NCBI RefSeq assembly: GCF_000968535.2
Contig: NC_016112.1
Location: 3,410,001 to 3,474,000 of the forward strand
Length of the DNA: 64,000 nucleotides
Reading direction: 5' to 3'
Source of the DNA: Methylotuvimicrobium alcaliphilum 20Z
Lineage (GTDB): Bacteria; Pseudomonadota; Gammaproteobacteria; Methylococcales; Methylomonadaceae
The translations under genes and the position numbers were made by a program. The notes under the pieces are model-generated. The model saw only the letters and a list, made by a program, of their open reading frames with translations, did not search any database and was not told the origin of the DNA. The stretch's first letter is position 1. Each line of letters begins with the position of its first letter. Shown in pieces: positions 52,416-62,084 of the stretch.

Positions 52416-53714
52416 TCACGCAACAACATCCTTCTCATCCCTGCAAATCAAACGTCCAGGAAAAATACAACTAAAACAACTTCCCTTCCCGACTTCGCTT
52501 TTTATTTCTAATTTAGCTTCATGATTTTGCAGCGCATGCTTGACTATTGCTAGCCCCAAACCGGTCCCGCTTTGTTTTTTACTGAGATTGGTATCAACCC
52601 TGTAAAAGCGTTCGGTGACTCTTGGAATCTCGGATGCCGCTATGCCCTCGCCATGATCTTCCACATCCAGTCTCGGGCAACCCTGATGCTCATACCAACG
52701 CACATTGACGATGGAGTCTGCGGACGAATATTTCAAGGCATTGACTAACAAATTGGTAAAAGCGCTACGTAAATCCTCTTCCACACCGATTATTTTGGCT
52801 TGACTATCCAGTTTGAGATCGATACGTCCTGACGAATTTTTCAGACTAGCGCCTTCGCTGCATATTTTACTTAGCAAACCTGGAATATCGACGCATTGCG
52901 CCTTCTTTTTTTGAGTTTCCAGTCGCGTCAACAACAATAAATCGTCGACTAGATGCTCCATGCGCTCGGTTTGACTCTGCATTTGCGTGATCGAATTGCT
53001 CAATAAGCCCGATTCGCCGTCATCCATATCTTTGATCGTCTCCAAATATCCTTTCAGTACCGTCAGTGGCGTTCTCAGCTCATGAGACACATTTGCGACA
53101 AAATCCTTGCGCATGATTTCCATTTTTTTCAGCTGCGTAACATCTTGCGCCAACAACAATCGCAACCCAACTCCATAAGGTACGACACGTACTGAAAGCA
53201 TCACATTCGCATCGACTGGCGAAGGAAGTACGATCACATCATCGTATTTGCGATTATCCAAGTAGCGGGTAAATTCGGGAAAACGAATCAAGTTAGGTAT
53301 TCGCTGACCTTTGTCGGATTTGTCAAGACCCAGAACTTTCATCGCCGCTTTGTTGGACCATTCGATTTCATCGTTAGGACCCAGCACAACAGCAGCATCC
53401 GGCAAGGCCTCAGTCGATTTGCGAAATTGATCGACCATTTTTCCGAGCTTTTTTTTGCGCTTTTTTTCGCGCTTTTTCATGCGATAAACGTGGTAGTAAA
53501 TAGCCTCCCAAATACCGGTCGACTTAGGATATTTTCCACTACCGCCGTTGTCTATCCATTTTTCGAATCGATAAATCTGATAAAATTGCCGAATCAAAAT
53601 GCTCACTAAGATTACAAACAGCATCGGCACAAGAATTTCCCCCAAAACACCGACAATGATTGCGGCAAGCAACAGTAGCGATAATGTTGCAATTTCCCTA
53701 ATCCATGGATTCAT
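52416..53714 (-). CDS. phoR: Phosphate-regulon sensor histidine kinase PhoR
   Basis: 432 residues, close to E. coli PhoR (431). Two N-terminal membrane segments (LSLLLLAAIIVGVLGEILVPMLFVILVSILI) lack a real periplasmic domain, typical of PhoR, followed by a charged region with KKREKKRKKKLGKM, a PAS domain (ALPDAAVVLGPNDEIEWSNKA), the dimerisation/phosphoacceptor helix with VSHELRTPLTVLKGYLE (His about 216) and the ATPase domain (NLLVNALKYSS, DHGEGIA, GTGLGLAIVKHALQNH). It senses phosphate through the Pst/PhoU system and phosphorylates PhoB. It is downstream of phoB with 6 bp between, as in the usual phoBR operon. Confidence 0.95.
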   Translation of the reverse strand: MNPWIREIATLSLLLLAAIIVGVLGEILVPMLFVILVSILIRQFYQIYRFEKWIDNGGSGKYPKSTGIWEAIYYHVYRMKKREKKRKKKLGKMVDQFRKSTEALPDAAVVLGPNDEIEWSNKAAMKVLGLDKSDKGQRIPNLIRFPEFTRYLDNRKYDDVIVLPSPVDANVMLSVRVVPYGVGLRLLLAQDVTQLKKMEIMRKDFVANVSHELRTPLTVLKGYLETIKDMDDGESGLLSNSITQMQSQTERMEHLVDDLLLLTRLETQKKKAQCVDIPGLLSKICSEGASLKNSSGRIDLKLDSQAKIIGVEEDLRSAFTNLLVNALKYSSADSIVNVRWYEHQGCPRLDVEDHGEGIAASEIPRVTERFYRVDTNLSKKQSGTGLGLAIVKHALQNHEAKLEIKSEVGKGSCFSCIFPGRLICRDEKDVVA

Positions 53715-53720
53715 TGGGTT

Positions 53721-54413
53721 TTAGCTGATCAGCGAAAATCGGTATCCGAATCCGCGTACGGTTTGCACTAGTTCTTCCCGCCCGTATTCGGCCAATATTT
53801 TTCTTAATCGTCTAATATGCACGTCGACGGTCCTCTCTTCGATATAAACACTACGCCCCCAAACTTGATCGAGCAATTGCGTGCGGCTATAGACTTTATC
53901 CGGATGCGTCATAAAAAACTGCATCAATCTGAATTCGGTCGGGCTGACATCCAGTTGTTTGTCGCCTATCGTCAACCGGTGCTGCTCGCTGTCGAGGATC
54001 ATGTCGCCAAGCGTAATCTGTGCCAAGTCTTGGATTTTACCGGTTCTACGCAGTACGGCGCGTATTCTTGCGACCAGTTCCTTCGGCGAAAAGGGTTTAG
54101 TCATGTAATCGTCGGCACCAATTTCGAGCCCGCGCACTTTGTCTTCTTCCTCGCCTCGAGCGGTCAATAAAATAATCGGGATTTCCCGGTAAAATTGGTC
54201 TTTCTTAAGACGCCTAGCCCATTCGATACCGCTAATGCCGGGCAACATCCAGTCCAACACGATCAAATCCGGCATGCGTTCCTGAAGAATCAAATTAGCC
54301 ACTTCGGCATCGGCGCATTGACTCGCTTCGAAACCGGACTGCTCCAATACCATCGCCAGCATTTCTCGGATAGCATCCTCATCTTCGACGACTAAAACGC
54401 TCAATCTACTCAT
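53721..54413 (-). CDS. phoB: Phosphate-regulon response regulator PhoB
   Basis: 230 residues. Receiver domain: VVEDEDAI, phosphoacceptor Asp in DLIVLDWMLPGISG (about 54), and LLTARGEEEDKVRGLEIGADDYMTKPFSPKEL with Thr/Lys switch residues. OmpR-type winged-helix DNA-binding domain with TEFRLMQFFMTHPDKVYSRTQ and VDVHIRRLRKIL, and RTVRGFGYRFS at the end. PhoB-P binds Pho boxes; several such sites lie in this window (33.7 kb, 47.7 kb and its own promoter). First gene of the phoB-phoR operon. Confidence 0.97.
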   Translation of the reverse strand: MSRLSVLVVEDEDAIREMLAMVLEQSGFEASQCADAEVANLILQERMPDLIVLDWMLPGISGIEWARRLKKDQFYREIPIILLTARGEEEDKVRGLEIGADDYMTKPFSPKELVARIRAVLRRTGKIQDLAQITLGDMILDSEQHRLTIGDKQLDVSPTEFRLMQFFMTHPDKVYSRTQLLDQVWGRSVYIEERTVDVHIRRLRKILAEYGREELVQTVRGFGYRFSLIS

Positions 54414-54440
54414 ATGCTTCTACAGGTCAATAAAATTCCG

Positions 54441-54475
54441 ATTTTAGCAGGCGCTATGTTACGTTTTTATGACAA
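54441..54475 (-). promoter_or_regulatory. Probable PhoB autoregulatory box and -10 of phoB
   Basis: On the minus strand TTGTCAT-AAAA-ACGTAAC keeps the 7-4-7 pattern; the first half-site is strong, the second matches only 4 of 7. TAAAAT as -10 follows 11 bases later, and the phoB ATG comes 28 bases after that. Confidence 0.5.
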
Positions 54476-55011
54476 ATATGTGATTATGCCGATATTGTTG
54501 GATTTCTGATGCTTTCAATCGACTATGCGTTAACCGCTTTATGAGTCGCAAAAGTATTTTACTTCAGGTCTATACCACCCTCCAATAAACGCCGCAGAGA
54601 CTTTTCAGCTTGCTTGATTTAAATTCGATGAAACTTAACGAGTTGATAATAGTCACAACAAACCACTGTCTCAAATACAACATTGACTCAGTGTTAATTG
54701 GGCTTAAGCCTCGTTAGGTTTTAATAACTTTCGACTAGAGTTCAATCCGCTTGAACTCAACATGCTTTCGCTCGGCAGCCATTCTCATTTTGGCGGAACT
54801 CCAAAAAATTGGAACGTCTCACCTCTAAAATGACAATGACTGAAAACCATCCAAGCGATTCCGAAGAGGGGTTGCTTTGTAATCGTAACCGGCTATTTCT
54901 AAGGTCATACCCCTGAGTCCAAACGGCCTACCGCCGTGACTTGATGGATTTAGAGGCGATCGGCTTGGCCTTACAAACCGTTACGTTATTTTCAGCTAAA
55001 TAGGAGAACTT
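54476..55011. other. Gap between phoB and the DUF4168 gene
   Basis: No gene, RNA-like fold or family A-F repeat recognised. A TAGGAG ribosome site (55001-55006) ends it. The promoters are not evident by eye apart from the phoB one. Confidence 0.5.
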
Positions 55012-55401
55012 ATGACTTTTAAAATCCATTCTATCGCGACTATCTGCACTGTTTTATTAACGACGGCAACCGCCATTCACGCGCAAGAAACAAGCTCTCC
55101 CGAAGTTGCAAACCCATCTATCGCAACCGAATCGGCTAAAATCGATCCGCAAACAATCGATAAATTTACCCAGGCTCATTCGGCATTGTTATCGATACGA
55201 CAAGAATTCTCGCAAAAATTAAACTCGGTAACTAATCAGCAAGAAGCCGAGACAATACAAATACAGGCTCAGGAAAAAATGATAGAGGCCGTGGAAGAAA
55301 CCGGCTTGTCGATAGAGCAATATGGCGAAGTTGTCGCGATGCTGCAGAATAATCCCGAATTATCCGAGCGTATATTCGGTAATTCCCGACCGGTTAAGTA
55401 A
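55012..55401 (+). CDS. Secreted DUF4168-type protein
   Basis: 129 residues with a signal peptide (ATICTVLLTTATAIHA, cleavage before QETSS) and the mature part KIDPQTIDKFTQAHSALLSI, with ERMIEAVEETGLSIEQYGEV-like helical halves, as in DUF4168 proteins. Function unknown; periplasmic or secreted. Good TAGGAG ribosome site. A long hairpin follows the stop. Confidence 0.75.
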   Translation: MTFKIHSIATICTVLLTTATAIHAQETSSPEVANPSIATESAKIDPQTIDKFTQAHSALLSIRQEFSQKLNSVTNQQEAETIQIQAQEKMIEAVEETGLSIEQYGEVVAMLQNNPELSERIFGNSRPVK

Positions 55402-55409
55402 ACCAATCG

Positions 55410-55468
55410 TAATTGTTCAGTCCCTCTTGAAAAAGACGACTACATGGATGCAGGGGACTGAGCAATTA
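55410..55468. repeat. Hairpin TAATTGTTCAGTCCCT / AGGGGACTGAGCAATTA
   Basis: A 16-bp stem with a single mismatch around a loop that contains CTACATGGATGC, like the CTACATGGACGTATTC core of families A and E. It is probably one more member of the mosaic hairpins and could act as terminator for the DUF4168 gene. Confidence 0.6.
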
Positions 55469-55628
55469 TACCTTTCGCACTTCAAATTTCGGCAGTGCCC
55501 GAGGAGGCGCCGGGGTGTCCGACAAAGGCTTTGCCAGCATGGAGCTGGCATAGAACCTACATGGACGTATTCACGGCGTCCTTTGGCGGACACCCCGGTG
55601 CCGAATTTTGATCTACGATGGGTATACA
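55467..55628. repeat. Palindromic repeat family E
   Basis: TATACCTTTCGCACTTCAAA at the left end and ATTTTGATCTACGATGGGTATA-type sequence at the right end, with CCGGGGTGTCCG / GGACACCCCGG arms and the shared TACATGGACGTATTCACGGCG core. The 55629-55980 stretch beyond it shows nothing else recognisable. Confidence 0.8.
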
Positions 55629-55980
55629 TCCAATCGGCGAGTCATTGCATGGGCTTTAAGCTAAGCGTGGACTTCAAGGTGCCGCGACCATTTCCGGAAT
55701 ATTCTGTATTTCCTTGATGGGGTCGTGGCTTGGCTTTGTCTATCTTTCAATTAAATGTTTAAAAGCAACCGGCTTTTGCAAGCCGAAAACAGTTGCATGA
55801 TATCTTTACTGTTGATTTCCTCATCTCGTATTCGCCCTTCCTTTTCCACACAATCAAGAACTTGCATACTTGCAAACGCTGGAAAAATGACTCAAACATT
55901 AATTTCACAAGATCGTGCAGTATAAAAAACCGGAAATATTATCATCCTCAATCGATGATAACGACAAGGAACATTTACCC

Positions 55981-57054
55981 ATGCCATCATTAATAATCTT
56001 TCCGTTATTTCTCTATTTCTTTCTGGCACCAACTACCGGGCATGCTCAATCAGAGCGCCATTACTGCTATTCCGACGCCCACATTCACTTTGTCAATTTT
56101 TTTCAACGAAGCGAAGGCATTCAGGCTTTGTTGACCGCGATGGATCAAGCCTGTATCGATCATGTCATGTTAACCGGACTACCGGTCACCAAAAAATGGG
56201 ATGAAAACGAACCGAAGGAACCTCGCTATGTCTTCGGTGACGACGCGCCGACCTATTGGTACAGTGCCTCGGACGTTATTGTCGCAGAGGCCGTCAAAGA
56301 TCTTCCGCCGGCACATCGCCAACGCATTCATCCATTTATCAGCGCATTCAATCCCAACGACATGAATGCGGTCGATCATATCGAGCGCATGATTCGTCTC
56401 TATCCGGGACTCTGGGAAGGAATAGGCGAAGTGATGACGCGCCACGACGATTTAACGGCACTCAATCTAGGTAATCCGGTACGTGCCGATAGCGGCGGAT
56501 TACCTCGCATTTATGAATTGGCCGCCCGTTTGGATATGCCAGTGATAATACATAGCAACGTGACCTCTCAAAGAGAACACGAACCGCTCTATGTCGAAGA
56601 AATGACCCGAGCGCTGAGCGCTTACCCAGACACCAAGTTCATTTGGGCACATGCCGGCGTCAGCATGGCGATCAACCGCAGAATGAAACTGGATTTTATC
56701 GTCGGGTTACTCGATCGACTATTGAATAAACATGTCCATTTATATATCGACCTATCCTGGAGCTTGTTGAATCATTATCTACTGGATGAAAACGGCAAGC
56801 CGGATAGCGAATGGCTCGAATTAATCGAAAAATATCCGGACCGCTTTATGCTCGGCTCCGATGCAGTAGGCCGTTTCGGGAATATTGGCAAGGCCTTGCA
56901 CGCATACAACCCATTTCTCGATGCTCTTAACGAAGCCACCGCTCACCGAGTCGCGCGCGACAATTTCTTGGCATTACTCCCGAAACAAGCGGTGACATTG
57001 CCTTACACCGGCGATAAAACAAAAACGCTGGTAGACGACGGCGATGACTCGTAA
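55981..57054 (+). CDS. Exported amidohydrolase-family (TIM-barrel) protein
   Basis: 357 residues from the ATG with AAGGA 10 bases upstream. A signal peptide (FPLFLYFFLAPTTGHA) gives a periplasmic protein. The mature start YCYSDAHIHFVNFF carries the HxH metal motif; further ligands are suggested by MPVIIHSNVT (His), FIWAHAGVSM (His) and LGSDAVGR (Asp), the usual arrangement of the metal-dependent amidohydrolase barrel. The substrate is unknown; ACMSD-like or lactonase-type relatives are possible. It is monocistronic and flanked by family E repeats on both sides. Confidence 0.8.
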   Translation: MPSLIIFPLFLYFFLAPTTGHAQSERHYCYSDAHIHFVNFFQRSEGIQALLTAMDQACIDHVMLTGLPVTKKWDENEPKEPRYVFGDDAPTYWYSASDVIVAEAVKDLPPAHRQRIHPFISAFNPNDMNAVDHIERMIRLYPGLWEGIGEVMTRHDDLTALNLGNPVRADSGGLPRIYELAARLDMPVIIHSNVTSQREHEPLYVEEMTRALSAYPDTKFIWAHAGVSMAINRRMKLDFIVGLLDRLLNKHVHLYIDLSWSLLNHYLLDENGKPDSEWLELIEKYPDRFMLGSDAVGRFGNIGKALHAYNPFLDALNEATAHRVARDNFLALLPKQAVTLPYTGDKTKTLVDDGDDS

Positions 57055-57070
57055 TTAGCCTTAGTTCGGG

Positions 57071-57231
57071 ATATACCTTTCGCACTTCAAATTTCGGCAG
57101 TGTCTAAGGAGGCACCGGGGTGGCTCGGCAAAGGCTTTGCCAGCATGGAGCTGGCATAGAGCCTACAGGGACGTATTCGCGGCGTCCTTTGACGGGCACC
57201 CCGGCGCCGAATTTTGATCTACGAGGGGTAT
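57071..57231. repeat. Palindromic repeat family E
   Basis: ATACCTTTCGCACTTCAAAT at the left and GAATTTTGATCTACGAGGGG at the right; GGGGTGGCTCGG / GACGGGCACCCCGG arms. It lies just after the amidohydrolase stop, before clpB. Confidence 0.8.
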
Positions 57232-57280
57232 AAAAATTATATATTACTGCTGTTTCCTAAGCCCGACCGGCCTCAAGGAA

Positions 57281-59860
57281 TCAAGCCGCTTTCGAAAACG
57301 CCAATGTCCCGCCCTCGACATCGACAACAATTTTGTCGCCTGGACCGAATTTTCCGCCAAGAATCTCTTGCGCCAGCGGGTTTTCCAATTGATGTTGTAT
57401 CGCGCGTTTCAGCGGTCTTGCGCCGTAAACCGGGTCGAATCCGGCTTCACCGAGTTTATCCAGCGCCGCCTCGCTCAACTCAAGATCGATATCGTGATCG
57501 AGCAAACGTTTGCGCAGATAACGGATCTGAATATCGGTAATCGACCGGATTTGGTCGCGGCCGAGCGGATGGAACACGACGACGTCGTCGATACGGTTGA
57601 TGAACTCCGGACGGAAATGGTAGCCGACTACCTCCATAACCGCCGATTTCATTGCCGCATAGTTTTCTTCGCCTGCCAACTCCTGTATTCGGTCCGAACC
57701 GAGGTTCGACGTCATCACGACGACGGCATTGCGGAAATCGACCGTTCTGCCCTGCCCATCGGTCAACCGGCCGTCGTCGAGCACTTGCAGCAGCACGTTG
57801 AACACGTCCGGATGCGCCTTTTCGACCTCGTCGAGCAAAATTACCGAATAAGGCTTGCGCCGCACCGCTTCGGTCAAATAACCGCCTTCTTCGTAGCCGA
57901 CATAGCCCGGAGGCGCGCCGATCAAACGCGCGACCGAATGCTTCTCCATGAATTCGGACATGTCGATGCGCACCATCGCTTCTTCGGTATCGAACAAGAA
58001 TTCGGCCAATGCCTTGCACAGTTCGGTTTTGCCGACGCCGGTCGGCCCCAAGAACAGGAACGAACCGTTCGGCCGGTTCGGGTCGGAGAGACCCGCGCGC
58101 GAACGGCGAATCGCGTTGCTAACCGAGATCAGCGCCTCGGTTTGTCCGACCACGCGTTTTTGGATCTGCTCTTCCATGCGCAATAATTTATCGCGCTCGC
58201 CTTCCATCATTTTCGAGACCGGAATACCGGTCCATTTCGAGACGACTTCGGCGATTTCTTCATCGGTTACCTTATTGCGAAGCAGTTTCATTTCCTGCAT
58301 TTCGGCCTGCGACGCCAGATCCAATTCCTTGACCAGCGAAGGGATCACGCCGTATTGCAATTCCGACATGCGGCTCAGATCGTTCGCGCGACTGGCAACT
58401 TCCAATTCCAAACGGGCTTGTTCCAGTCTTTCCTTGATCGCGGTCGTGCCTTGCAGCGCGGCTTTTTCGGCTTTCCAAATTTCGTCGAACTCGGAATATT
58501 CTTTTTCCAGGTTCTCGATCGCTTCCTCAAGGCTTTCCAAACGTTTTTTAGACGCTTCATCGGTTTCGTTTTTCAATGCCTCGCGTTCGATCTTCAATTG
58601 AATCAAACGCCGGTCCAGCCTATCCATCGCCTCCGGTTTCGAGTCGATTTCCATGCGAATGCGGCTTGCCGCTTCATCGACCAAATCGATCGCCTTGTCG
58701 GGCAGTTGCCGGTCGGAAATGTAACGATGCGAGAGCGTTGCGGCCGCGACGATCGCGGGATCGGTGATATCGACGCCATGATGCACTTCGTATTTCTCCT
58801 TCAAGCCGCGCAAGATCGCGATGGTATCTTCGACGTTCGGCTCGTCGACCAAGACTTTTTGGAAACGGCGCTCCAAGGCCGCGTCTTTTTCGATGTATTT
58901 ACGGTATTCGTCTAGGGTGGTCGCACCGACGCAATGCAGCTCGCCGCGCGCCAAAGCGGGTTTGAGCATGTTACCAGCATCCATCGCGCCTTCCGCCTTA
59001 CCGGCACCGACCATCGTATGCAATTCATCGACGAACAGAATAACCTGGCCTTGTTGTTTCGCGATATCGTTCAACACTGCTTTCAGGCGCTCCTCGAATT
59101 CGCCGCGGAATTTCGCGCCGGCGATCAGCGCGGCCATATCGAGGGACAACAATTGTTTGCCTTTGATACCTTCGGGAACTTCACCGTTGACGATGCGCTG
59201 CGCCAAACCTTCGACAATCGCGGTCTTGCCGACGCCGGGCTCGCCGATCAATACCGGGTTGTTTTTGGTGCGGCGCTGCAAGACTTGTATCGTGCGGCGG
59301 ATTTCGTCGTCGCGGCCGATCACCGGATCGAGCTTACCCTGTTCGGCTTGCTCGGTCAGATTGATCGTGTATTTGCTTAATGCTTGACGTTGCTCCTCGG
59401 CGTTGGCATCGTCGATGTTTTGTCCGCCACGGACATTGTCTATGGCTTTTTCCGCAGCCGCTCGGGTCACGCCGGCTTTTTTTAGGATATCTTGCAGAGC
59501 GCCCGATGTTTCGCAGGCGGCCAATAAAAACAATTCGCTCGAGATAAATTTGTCGCCGCGTTTTTGCGCGAGCTTGTCGGTCACGTTCAACAAGCGCGAC
59601 AATTCGTTGGAAATCTGCACGTCGCCGCCGATTCCTGAAACGGTTGGGGTGCGTTCAAGCACCTTGGTCAATTCGGCCTGTACGATATTCGGGTTTGCGC
59701 CGATTTGCGACAACAGCGGCCGAATACTGCCGCCGTCCTGATTTAATAACGCCAGCATCACATGGGCCGGCTCGATGAATTGATGATCCTTGCCCAAAGC
59801 CAGGCTTTGCGCATCGGCCAACGCCATCTGAAACTTGCTGGTCAGTTTATCCATTCTCAT
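57281..59860 (-). CDS. clpB: ATP-dependent disaggregase ClpB
   Basis: 859 residues (E. coli 857). N-terminal Clp repeat domain ([20 protein letters not shown]), first AAA+ domain with Walker [14 protein letters not shown] (about 203) and Walker [14 protein letters not shown], the M-domain coiled coil (about 405-525, [20 protein letters not shown]), second AAA+ with [16 protein letters not shown] (about 605) and [14 protein letters not shown], and C-terminal D2-small domain with [10 protein letters not shown]. It resolubilises aggregates with DnaK. The start has GAGGT 7 bases upstream, and a sigma-32 type promoter lies 40-70 bases before it. Confidence 0.97.
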   Translation of the reverse strand: MRMDKLTSKFQMALADAQSLALGKDHQFIEPAHVMLALLNQDGGSIRPLLSQIGANPNIVQAELTKVLERTPTVSGIGGDVQISNELSRLLNVTDKLAQKRGDKFISSELFLLAACETSGALQDILKKAGVTRAAAEKAIDNVRGGQNIDDANAEEQRQALSKYTINLTEQAEQGKLDPVIGRDDEIRRTIQVLQRRTKNNPVLIGEPGVGKTAIVEGLAQRIVNGEVPEGIKGKQLLSLDMAALIAGAKFRGEFEERLKAVLNDIAKQQGQVILFVDELHTMVGAGKAEGAMDAGNMLKPALARGELHCVGATTLDEYRKYIEKDAALERRFQKVLVDEPNVEDTIAILRGLKEKYEVHHGVDITDPAIVAAATLSHRYISDRQLPDKAIDLVDEAASRIRMEIDSKPEAMDRLDRRLIQLKIEREALKNETDEASKKRLESLEEAIENLEKEYSEFDEIWKAEKAALQGTTAIKERLEQARLELEVASRANDLSRMSELQYGVIPSLVKELDLASQAEMQEMKLLRNKVTDEEIAEVVSKWTGIPVSKMMEGERDKLLRMEEQIQKRVVGQTEALISVSNAIRRSRAGLSDPNRPNGSFLFLGPTGVGKTELCKALAEFLFDTEEAMVRIDMSEFMEKHSVARLIGAPPGYVGYEEGGYLTEAVRRKPYSVILLDEVEKAHPDVFNVLLQVLDDGRLTDGQGRTVDFRNAVVVMTSNLGSDRIQELAGEENYAAMKSAVMEVVGYHFRPEFINRIDDVVVFHPLGRDQIRSITDIQIRYLRKRLLDHDIDLELSEAALDKLGEAGFDPVYGARPLKRAIQHQLENPLAQEILGGKFGPGDKIVVDVEGGTLAFSKAA

Positions 59861-59898
59861 GTTGTTTACCTCATCGGTGAATTTTTATATTACTCCTA

Positions 59899-59927
59899 AC
59901 ATGGAGGGTAACCGGCTGTTTTTCAAG
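59899..59927 (-). promoter_or_regulatory. Sigma-32 (RpoH) type promoter of clpB
   Basis: On the minus strand CTTGAAA, 14 bases, CTCCATGT: the -35 is exact and the -10 differs from CCCCATNT by one base. The ClpB start is 39 bases downstream. Heat-shock control is what is expected for this gene. Confidence 0.8.
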
Positions 59928-59964
59928 ATCGCCGAGAAAAATTACCTTTTTTTGGCCATGTTCG

Positions 59965-60220
59965 CGTTAATCCGAGAAAAAGCATTTCAGCATCAATCGC
60001 TGAGCGCTACCGGGTTCGCTGGCAAGTGGAGCTGGTCATCATTACTTTTCTCCACTTGTTTGAATATCTTTCACATATGGGGGCACTTTGGAATATGTGT
60101 ATAAAAACGAGAGATCTGCTTGGGAAACGACTTTGCAATCTCCGCCTGCGTCATGTGAAGCCGATCTTCCGGGACTGCCTTCCTAAGGAATATGCACAAA
60201 ATAACTTTTACAAGCAGTAG
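59965..60220 (+). pseudogene. Relic of an IS4-type transposase 3' end
   Basis: In one frame the translation reads VNPRKSISASIAERYRVRWQ followed by VEL and then HLFEYLSHMGALWN to a stop at 60218. The YRVRWQVEL motif resembles the Y..RWxIE (YREK-like) end region of IS4-family DDE transposases. The reading is not supported upstream by a full gene, and no DDE motif remains. A sequence like the MITE D end (GGCCATGTTCGCGTTAATCC) lies at its left edge at about 59956. This is low-certainty: the weak match could be chance. Confidence 0.4.
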
Positions 60221-60221
60221 G

Positions 60222-60380
60222 CTTTGTGGCGGTTTGGCGACTCGCTTGACAGGACGCCGTGAATACGTCCGTGTAGGCTTGACGGCGGCTATCCCTGCCG
60301 CCGACACCTGTCAATCGAGCCGCCAAATCCCCTTCCAACCGTTGTCTAAGTTATTTCATGCTCGTTCCTAAGCTGAGCTT
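60222..60380. repeat. Palindromic repeat family A, inverted
   Basis: Core GGCGGTTTGGCGACTCGC / CGAGCCGCCAAATCC with TTGACAGG / CCTGTCAA and inner GGCGGC / GCCGCC. The right flank ATTTCATGCTCGTTCCTAAG is the reverse complement of 20063-20081, so the unit extends beyond the core. Confidence 0.8.
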
Positions 60381-60433
60381 GGGCAGGCGCGAAAAGGGCG
60401 TCGTTATTTCATTCCCGTTCCAAAAGCCGGAAA

Positions 60434-62023
60434 TCAAAACTCCCATCTGACCCCGATGCGTGCCGTATGCATCGTTTCGTAACGTTGATCCAGCAAGGTT
60501 TCATATTGGGCGAACGAGGAGATACCGTTCGCCAAAATCGCGCTCATGCCGGCGCGAAAAATGAAATAATCCCGATCGGGGTTATTGGTCCTGATCACAA
60601 AAGGCAATGACGGATCGTTGGCAAAACGCATGACCATGTCCCGGCTGTTGTTTTTGAACTCGTGTTCCCAATCGAAGCCCAAATGCGGCAGCAGCACGCC
60701 GAAGGGCGCGCTATAGGCATAGCTGACTTGCCATCCCAGCACCGTGAGCACCGATTCATTGAATTGTTCGTCGACGAGTAGATTCAAACCGGTCGGTCCT
60801 TTTTCCCGATAGGCATCGATGTTCATGCGGCCGTATTCGGTCCTCGCCTTGACGCCCAAGGTCCATTGTTTTATCGGTAAATCATAGCCCAAACCGATGC
60901 TGAAGCGTTGTTGGTCGCCGCCAAAGTCCGCCCGGCTATTCTGCCGAGAAATATTCCCTAGCGCGTCGGGTATCAGTAGCATCCGCTGCGAGTCGTAAGC
61001 ATTGCCCGTATAGGTGAAGATACCGTCCAGATAGAGGTTGTCGGTGATGAAATAAGAACCGTAGACCGAAGCGCTGTAGCCTCGGTTCAATAAGTTACCG
61101 GCTCTACGTTGATAATCCGTGTCGGTATCGCTAAATCCAAAGGCGGCGCCCAGTATCAATGCATCGGTAAAACGATAATCGGTGCCGATGGTGATGCTGA
61201 AAACATCGGAGTCCGAGCCGACTTCCAAGTCGGTCGTGATTCTATCGTTTCTGTTGTATTGCGCGTTGACGAAAACGTTCAGGCGGTTGTCGAGCAAATC
61301 GCCGCTTTCCGGTTCGTCGCCGGCGCCGCCGCCTTGGGCTTGCGACGGAAACAGGCTGGCCAAACTGAAGGTACGACCGTTCGCGCTCAGCTTAATGCCG
61401 CCCGTTTCTTGTTCGTGCCGGTGCATTTGCCGAACTTCGTCGAGACGGTACAGCAAATTGCGAATCTGAATGTTCGACTGCATCGCCGCCGAGTTGATTT
61501 GCGCAGCAGTTTGCAAAGGCGTTATCGATTGCAGCACTTCGAATTGAGTCGATGGGTCCAGGCGGGTGAAGTTTTCGTAGAATCGCCTCAATTCGGGCGC
61601 ATTCGATTTGCTGATGACCTTGAGTATTTGACTTTCATTCGAGAACGGCGCCATCGATTCGATGGACCTCACATTCAAGCTGACGGTCCCGGAGCCGGTG
61701 ATCGGTTCATTGGCAAAGTCGGCGGCGAAGGAAAAGCTGTCGGCGCCGATATAATCGCTATTGGGGGTGTAACTGACCGAACCGTCGCCGTTATTGACTA
61801 AGGCGCCATTGGCGGGTCCTCGCGTGATTCGGATCGTTTCCCCTTGATTGGCAAGGACGATTCTGGCTGCTTGACCGGTCAAGAGGTTGACTGATGCGGG
61901 CGCTACGATTGCCGCATGACTGAGGCTGAAACTGCCGAGTAAAACGACGAGCGGAAACCAAGCCAGTTGACGAAGCATCGTGCAGGGTTGTCGTTGAAAA
62001 AAAAGGCCTTGTTGAGTGAACAT
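60434..62023 (-). CDS. Autotransporter-type outer membrane protein
   Basis: 529 residues from the ATG with a GGCGAC purine stretch upstream. Signal (FPLVVLLGSFSLSHA), a small cadherin/Ig-like segment (NNGDGSVSYTPNSDYIGADS), a helical linker (about 115-205; ELRRFYENFTRLDPSTQFEV) and a C-terminal beta-barrel from RLNVFVNAQYNRNDRITTDL to the final RIGVRWEF, which ends in Phe as autotransporter barrels do. The passenger is short and has no enzyme motif, so it may be an adhesion or stabilising element. It lies 60 bp downstream of a T1SS adhesin gene on the same strand, possibly in one operon. In-frame ATG codons upstream (62080) or downstream (61978) are alternatives. Confidence 0.8.
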   Translation of the reverse strand: MFTQQGLFFQRQPCTMLRQLAWFPLVVLLGSFSLSHAAIVAPASVNLLTGQAARIVLANQGETIRITRGPANGALVNNGDGSVSYTPNSDYIGADSFSFAADFANEPITGSGTVSLNVRSIESMAPFSNESQILKVISKSNAPELRRFYENFTRLDPSTQFEVLQSITPLQTAAQINSAAMQSNIQIRNLLYRLDEVRQMHRHEQETGGIKLSANGRTFSLASLFPSQAQGGGAGDEPESGDLLDNRLNVFVNAQYNRNDRITTDLEVGSDSDVFSITIGTDYRFTDALILGAAFGFSDTDTDYQRRAGNLLNRGYSASVYGSYFITDNLYLDGIFTYTGNAYDSQRMLLIPDALGNISRQNSRADFGGDQQRFSIGLGYDLPIKQWTLGVKARTEYGRMNIDAYREKGPTGLNLLVDEQFNESVLTVLGWQVSYAYSAPFGVLLPHLGFDWEHEFKNNSRDMVMRFANDPSLPFVIRTNNPDRDYFIFRAGMSAILANGISSFAQYETLLDQRYETMHTARIGVRWEF

Positions 62024-62084
62024 AATGTCGCCTACTATCAAATTAATTCGGACAGGGTCATTCGGACTTGGGCAATGCATCGAA

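Noticed and set aside
54826-54850. Second Pho box at about 54830 (ATGACAATGACTG)
   Set aside because: Only one half-site, wrong spacing, and more than 400 bp from phoB.
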